Source of the DNA: Physcousia sp015060555
GTDB lineage: Bacteria > Bacteroidota > Bacteroidia > Bacteroidales > Bacteroidaceae
Reading direction: 5' to 3'
Assembly (NCBI GenBank): GCA_015060555.1
Contig: SUYG01000045.1
Span: forward strand, 186,001-250,000
DNA length: 64,000 nucleotides
Shown here: positions 61,708 to 64,000 of the stretch, one piece after another
Layout: each line of letters opens with the position of its first letter
Numbering within the stretch: the stretch's first letter is position 1
Notes under the pieces: model-generated
The model's database searches: none
Seen by the model: the letters and a program-made list of their open reading frames with translations, nothing else
What the model was told of the DNA's origin: nothing
Position numbers and translations under genes: made by a program

Positions 61708-62321
61708 AGATCATAGGTTTTTAGCAGGCGTTTGACTCTTTGAGTTAAAGTCTTGCTACCGATTCTTGCGAGATAATCCGCAAGACGTTCCGTGCGGAAC
61801 TCGTTTTGCATGAAATCTTCGTCTAACCGGAGCTCTTCCATGTCCTGTTCCGTTTTGTAGTAGGGGTTCAAGTAGAGAAGGTCGAGCAATGCCTTTTCTG
61901 GTGTGGCAAACAGCAGCCCCCGCCCGTCTTGCATCATCTTAATCTCGTAACCGAAATAAAGTGGTGTCTTTATGTTCTGATAGTGGAATGTGCCGAAAGC
62001 ATTGTCGAACTTAGCTGTCTTGAGCGTAGTCACACTTGTCAGCTGCACGACCTCTTCAGGTACCATTCCATAGAATGACAGAGCGCTGTGCAGGCTGATG
62101 TACGAGGGCGCGTAAATGCGGTTGGCAACATAGCGTGAGAAATCGGGAACCTGACGATAATCTGGAAACGCATAATACTGGTTGCGAAGTTTCGTAAGCA
62201 GACCTCGTCGGCACCATCGTGTCAGGTTGTTACGGTCGAAATCCTTCTCCCACAACAGCACCTGATTGATGTTGAAACACCCCATTGGGTACATCCTTTC
62301 TCTGAAGGTCAGAAAGTCCAT
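61704..62321 (-). CDS. AbiEi-like antitoxin
   Basis: 205 residues. An N-terminal winged-helix-like region (FNINQVLLWEKDFDRNNLTRWCRRGLL) and a C-terminal domain with APSYISLHSALSFYGMVPE and LLFATPEKALLDLLYLNPYY match AbiEi-type antitoxins (transcriptional regulator fold). It is directly upstream of, and overlaps, the toxin gene. Confidence 0.88.
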   Translation of the reverse strand: MDFLTFRERMYPMGCFNINQVLLWEKDFDRNNLTRWCRRGLLTKLRNQYYAFPDYRQVPDFSRYVANRIYAPSYISLHSALSFYGMVPEEVVQLTSVTTLKTAKFDNAFGTFHYQNIKTPLYFGYEIKMMQDGRGLLFATPEKALLDLLYLNPYYKTEQDMEELRLDEDFMQNEFRTERLADYLARIGSKTLTQRVKRLLKTYDL

Positions 62322-62446
62322 TTTTGAATGTTTTGTTTCTAAAATACTGCAAATATCACGATTTTTGGAAATAAAACCAATAGCTTGGGACCTTTTTCAT
62401 CCCCGAGCATAAATTTTTAACATCATTTAAGTGCTGTGTGCCGGAA

Positions 62447-63298
62447 TTACTTGCTGAAGTTGCGCGAGGCAAAGGGGAGGGCTATGCGGATGGCCTGATG
62501 CCAGTACTCCCAGTTGTGCACACCGTTGCGGATGCGCAGTTCGTCCTTGATACGCTTCTCGCGCATGAGCTGGTGCAGCTTCACCGAGAGGTCGAAGAGA
62601 AAGTCATCATCGCCGCAGTCAAAGAACCATTTCACCGTGCGCAGACGCTCCACCGTGGCAGCGTCAGCGTTTTCTACAAATGCCAGCGCCGAATGCTTCT
62701 TCACGGCTTGGCTGACGAGATACACCTTGTCGTCAACGCCCTCCACACGCTGCTTGCCGCCGTCGCTCTCCAACCAGCCGCTCATGCAGTAGCACGATGA
62801 GAACAGGTTGGGGTGGCGCTGCGCATAGACCGTGCTGCCGCCGCCGCCCATCGACAGACCCATGACGGCGCGATGACCCTTGTCGCCGATGCCGCGGTAC
62901 TTCTGTTCCACCTGCGGCATGAACTCCTGGAAGAAGAAGTCCTCGTAGTTCCAACCCGGCATGTTGAAGTAGCCGTTCCACGTCTCCATCGTGCGCGGGC
63001 CGCCGGCGTTGGGCATCACGATGATCATCTCGCAGATCTCGCCGCTCTCTATCAGCTCGTCGGCCACCGTCTGCATCTGCCCTTTGTCACGCCACGCCGT
63101 GTAGTCGTCGGTGAAGCCGTGCAGCAGATATACCACAGGGTAGCTCTTGCCGCTCTGCGCAAAGCCGTTCGGCAAGTAAATGTTGTACTTGACTGTAGCG
63201 CCGAGCACCTGGCTCCGGACACTGTCGGTGATTACTCTGCCCGCGAGGGCCGTGACACTTGCCACACAGGCAGCCATCACAAGAAGGAGATGTTTCAT
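62447..63298 (-). CDS. exported esterase (CE1/esterase D-like alpha/beta hydrolase)
   Basis: 283 residues with a signal peptide (LLLVMAACVASVTALA). Alpha/beta hydrolase: oxyanion region YLLHGFTDDYTAW (about 57), nucleophile Ser149 in GLSMGGGGS, an Asp in FFDCGDDDFLF (about 225) and His in NGVHNWEYWHQA (about 265). Family members cleave acetyl or feruloyl groups from plant polysaccharides, or are general esterases; the substrate is not shown. Its upstream DNA carries the palindrome array. Confidence 0.9.
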   Translation of the reverse strand: MKHLLLVMAACVASVTALAGRVITDSVRSQVLGATVKYNIYLPNGFAQSGKSYPVVYLLHGFTDDYTAWRDKGQMQTVADELIESGEICEMIIVMPNAGGPRTMETWNGYFNMPGWNYEDFFFQEFMPQVEQKYRGIGDKGHRAVMGLSMGGGGSTVYAQRHPNLFSSCYCMSGWLESDGGKQRVEGVDDKVYLVSQAVKKHSALAFVENADAATVERLRTVKWFFDCGDDDFLFDLSVKLHQLMREKRIKDELRIRNGVHNWEYWHQAIRIALPFASRNFSK

Positions 63299-63355
63299 AG
63301 TCGTTTATTTAGTTCGTGTGTTATCTTCGGGCCGGCACTCCATGATGATTTGGTT

Positions 63356-63440
63356 TTTCTCACTTGTGAGAAACATTTTTCTCACCTGTGAGAAAACATT
63401 TTCTCACCTATGAGAAAACCTTTTGCCACTGGTGGCAAAA
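63356..63440. repeat. four palindromes of 18-20 bp spaced exactly 22 bp, upstream of the esterase gene
   Basis: Palindromes at 63356-63373, 63377-63396, 63399-63418 and 63421-63440; centres at 63364.5, 63386.5, 63408.5 and 63430.5. The first three have tttctcac/gtgagaaa arms; the fourth has ttttgccac/gtggcaaaa. The minus-strand box at 63533 would place them in the esterase 5' leader. Confidence 0.95.
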
Positions 63441-63532
63441 ACGATAAGATAGTATCGTGTTTGGTAGAAGCTCATGGATGTTCGCTATCTTGTTATTGTT
63501 GGAATCATATACTTTCGTGTCCTTTCACGGCA

Positions 63533-63540
63533 CAAAGATA
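63533..63540 (-). promoter_or_regulatory. -7 promoter box of the esterase gene
   Basis: Reverse complement TATCTTTG is an exact consensus match, but about 235 nt before the start codon. Confidence 0.55.
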
Positions 63541-63654
63541 GCGATTATTTCTTTACGCCACGCAGAAAATGGAAAAAGTTTGTTGAAAAAACGGTTCTCA
63601 CGGCAAGCAGACCATGACATTCTCCCAGTGCCATTTCGTATGTACGGCCAAAAT

Positions 63655-63793
63655 AATGTTAAAACCTACACCTTTTCAGCTTGCCTACACCAGAACCTAC
63701 ACCAACTTATCCGCTTTATTTACTGCTGATTAACTACCATTGGTGTAGGTATGTAGGTTTTTTCGTGCAAAATTACACGCGTACGCGCATTCG
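63655..63793 (-). repeat. right copy of the tgtaggt inverted repeat
   Basis: Its core is 63655-63765. The reverse complement matches the left copy at both ends and in the order of the tgtagg units. The gc-rich flank (acgcgtacgcgc) continues to about 63793. The pair encloses the AbiE genes, the esterase and the palindrome array. Confidence 0.88.
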
Positions 63794-63893
63794 TACCTTA
63801 TTTTAATCACGCTCAATTGTGCGACGATCATACAGGAAACAAGCATTCAACAGATGACTGTCATAACATTCAAAAATCTATTCAAAATGAAAG

Positions 63894-63932
63894 GGCATTC
63901 AACTACAATGAAAGTATCAGAATGCCTTTTTT
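63894..63932 (+). terminator. possible terminator hairpin
   Basis: GGCATTC (63894-63900) and GAATGCC (63920-63926) with a 19-nt loop, then TTTTTT. Confidence 0.5.
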
Positions 63933-63991
63933 GATACAAAAAATAAATATAACCACTGTTTTTGCAACGATATAACACTATTTTTATATTT

Positions 63992-63999
63992 TATCTTTG
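63992..63999 (+). promoter_or_regulatory. -7 promoter box at window end
   Basis: TATCTTTG, exact consensus; it presumably drives a gene beyond the window. Confidence 0.5.
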
Positions 64000-64000
64000 T

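Noticed and set aside
60925..63298. AbiE-esterase island as a classical transposon
   Set aside because: No transposase or integrase is encoded between the inverted repeats; kept as a finding on the repeats instead.
63356..63440. Palindrome row as a second CRISPR array
   Set aside because: The units have no unique spacers; adjacent palindromes are only 2-3 nt apart.
63457..63729. 90-codon plus-strand frame between esterase and window end
   Set aside because: It runs through the right inverted repeat and has no start signals or recognisable protein.

Overview
The window looks like a chromosomal segment of a Bacteroidales bacterium, most likely Prevotellaceae. The evidence is the TAnnTTTG promoter boxes (Bacteroidetes -7 consensus), Bacteroidetes-specific families (DUF4270, DUF4286, DUF1573, BT4734/VirE-N with DUF3987, the GH57-GT4-debranching-enzyme glycogen cluster) and rather GC-rich coding DNA. 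No tRNA or rRNA gene was found.

Layout. 1-6.7 kb is accessory DNA. It holds the 3' end of a Cas12f/TnpB-like type V effector, a candidate tracrRNA, a five-repeat CRISPR array, two unrecognised genes directly after the array, and two small genes leading into a frameshifted VirE-N/DUF3987 primase-helicase-like gene. 6.7-9.9 kb is a minus-strand housekeeping block (panC, panD, queF, a NhaC-type antiporter). 10-17.3 kb is glycogen metabolism: a GT5 synthase with a DUF4270 lipoprotein on the plus strand, facing a debranching enzyme/GT4/GH57 operon. 17.5-22.5 kb has a Crp/Fnr regulator, a lipid kinase, miaA and a large secreted NPCBM-like repeat protein. 22.6-28.2 kb is a six-gene plus-strand run of MORN, DUF1963, Sel1, unknown and SH3 proteins with no clear function. 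28.4-32.6 kb interleaves two GH13 enzymes with a STAS protein and an RsbW-like ATPase. 33.3-41.5 kb has trxB, a LolA-like gene, ftsK, a 3'-5' exonuclease, an RlmI-like methyltransferase, prs and a thiE-like gene. 41.6-49.5 kb is one minus-strand envelope/signalling operon (porin-like protein, exported PSD-like lipoprotein, SpoIIE phosphatase fused to a HATPase, STAS protein, M16 peptidase). 49.6-60.8 kb is mostly housekeeping (gap, mscL, a double ABC protein, ruvC, ruvX, def) with several secreted proteins. 60.8-63.8 kb is an island bounded by inverted repeats of about 110 nt. It carries an AbiE-type toxin-antitoxin pair and an exported esterase whose upstream region has four palindromes spaced exactly 22 bp apart.

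How parts fit together. The two glycogen/alpha-glucan clusters cover synthesis, debranching and hydrolysis. The 28-32 kb cluster carries STAS and kinase-like parts but no phosphatase, while the 44-47 kb operon has a SpoIIE phosphatase with its own STAS partner, so one partner-switching circuit could be split over both loci. A recurring oddity is the spacer DNA: many gene junctions are filled with short tandem microrepeats (period about 7-10 nt, such as gtgaaaa or tcctgaa) that in places run into coding sequence, forming a signal peptide, a protein C terminus and an inter-domain linker.
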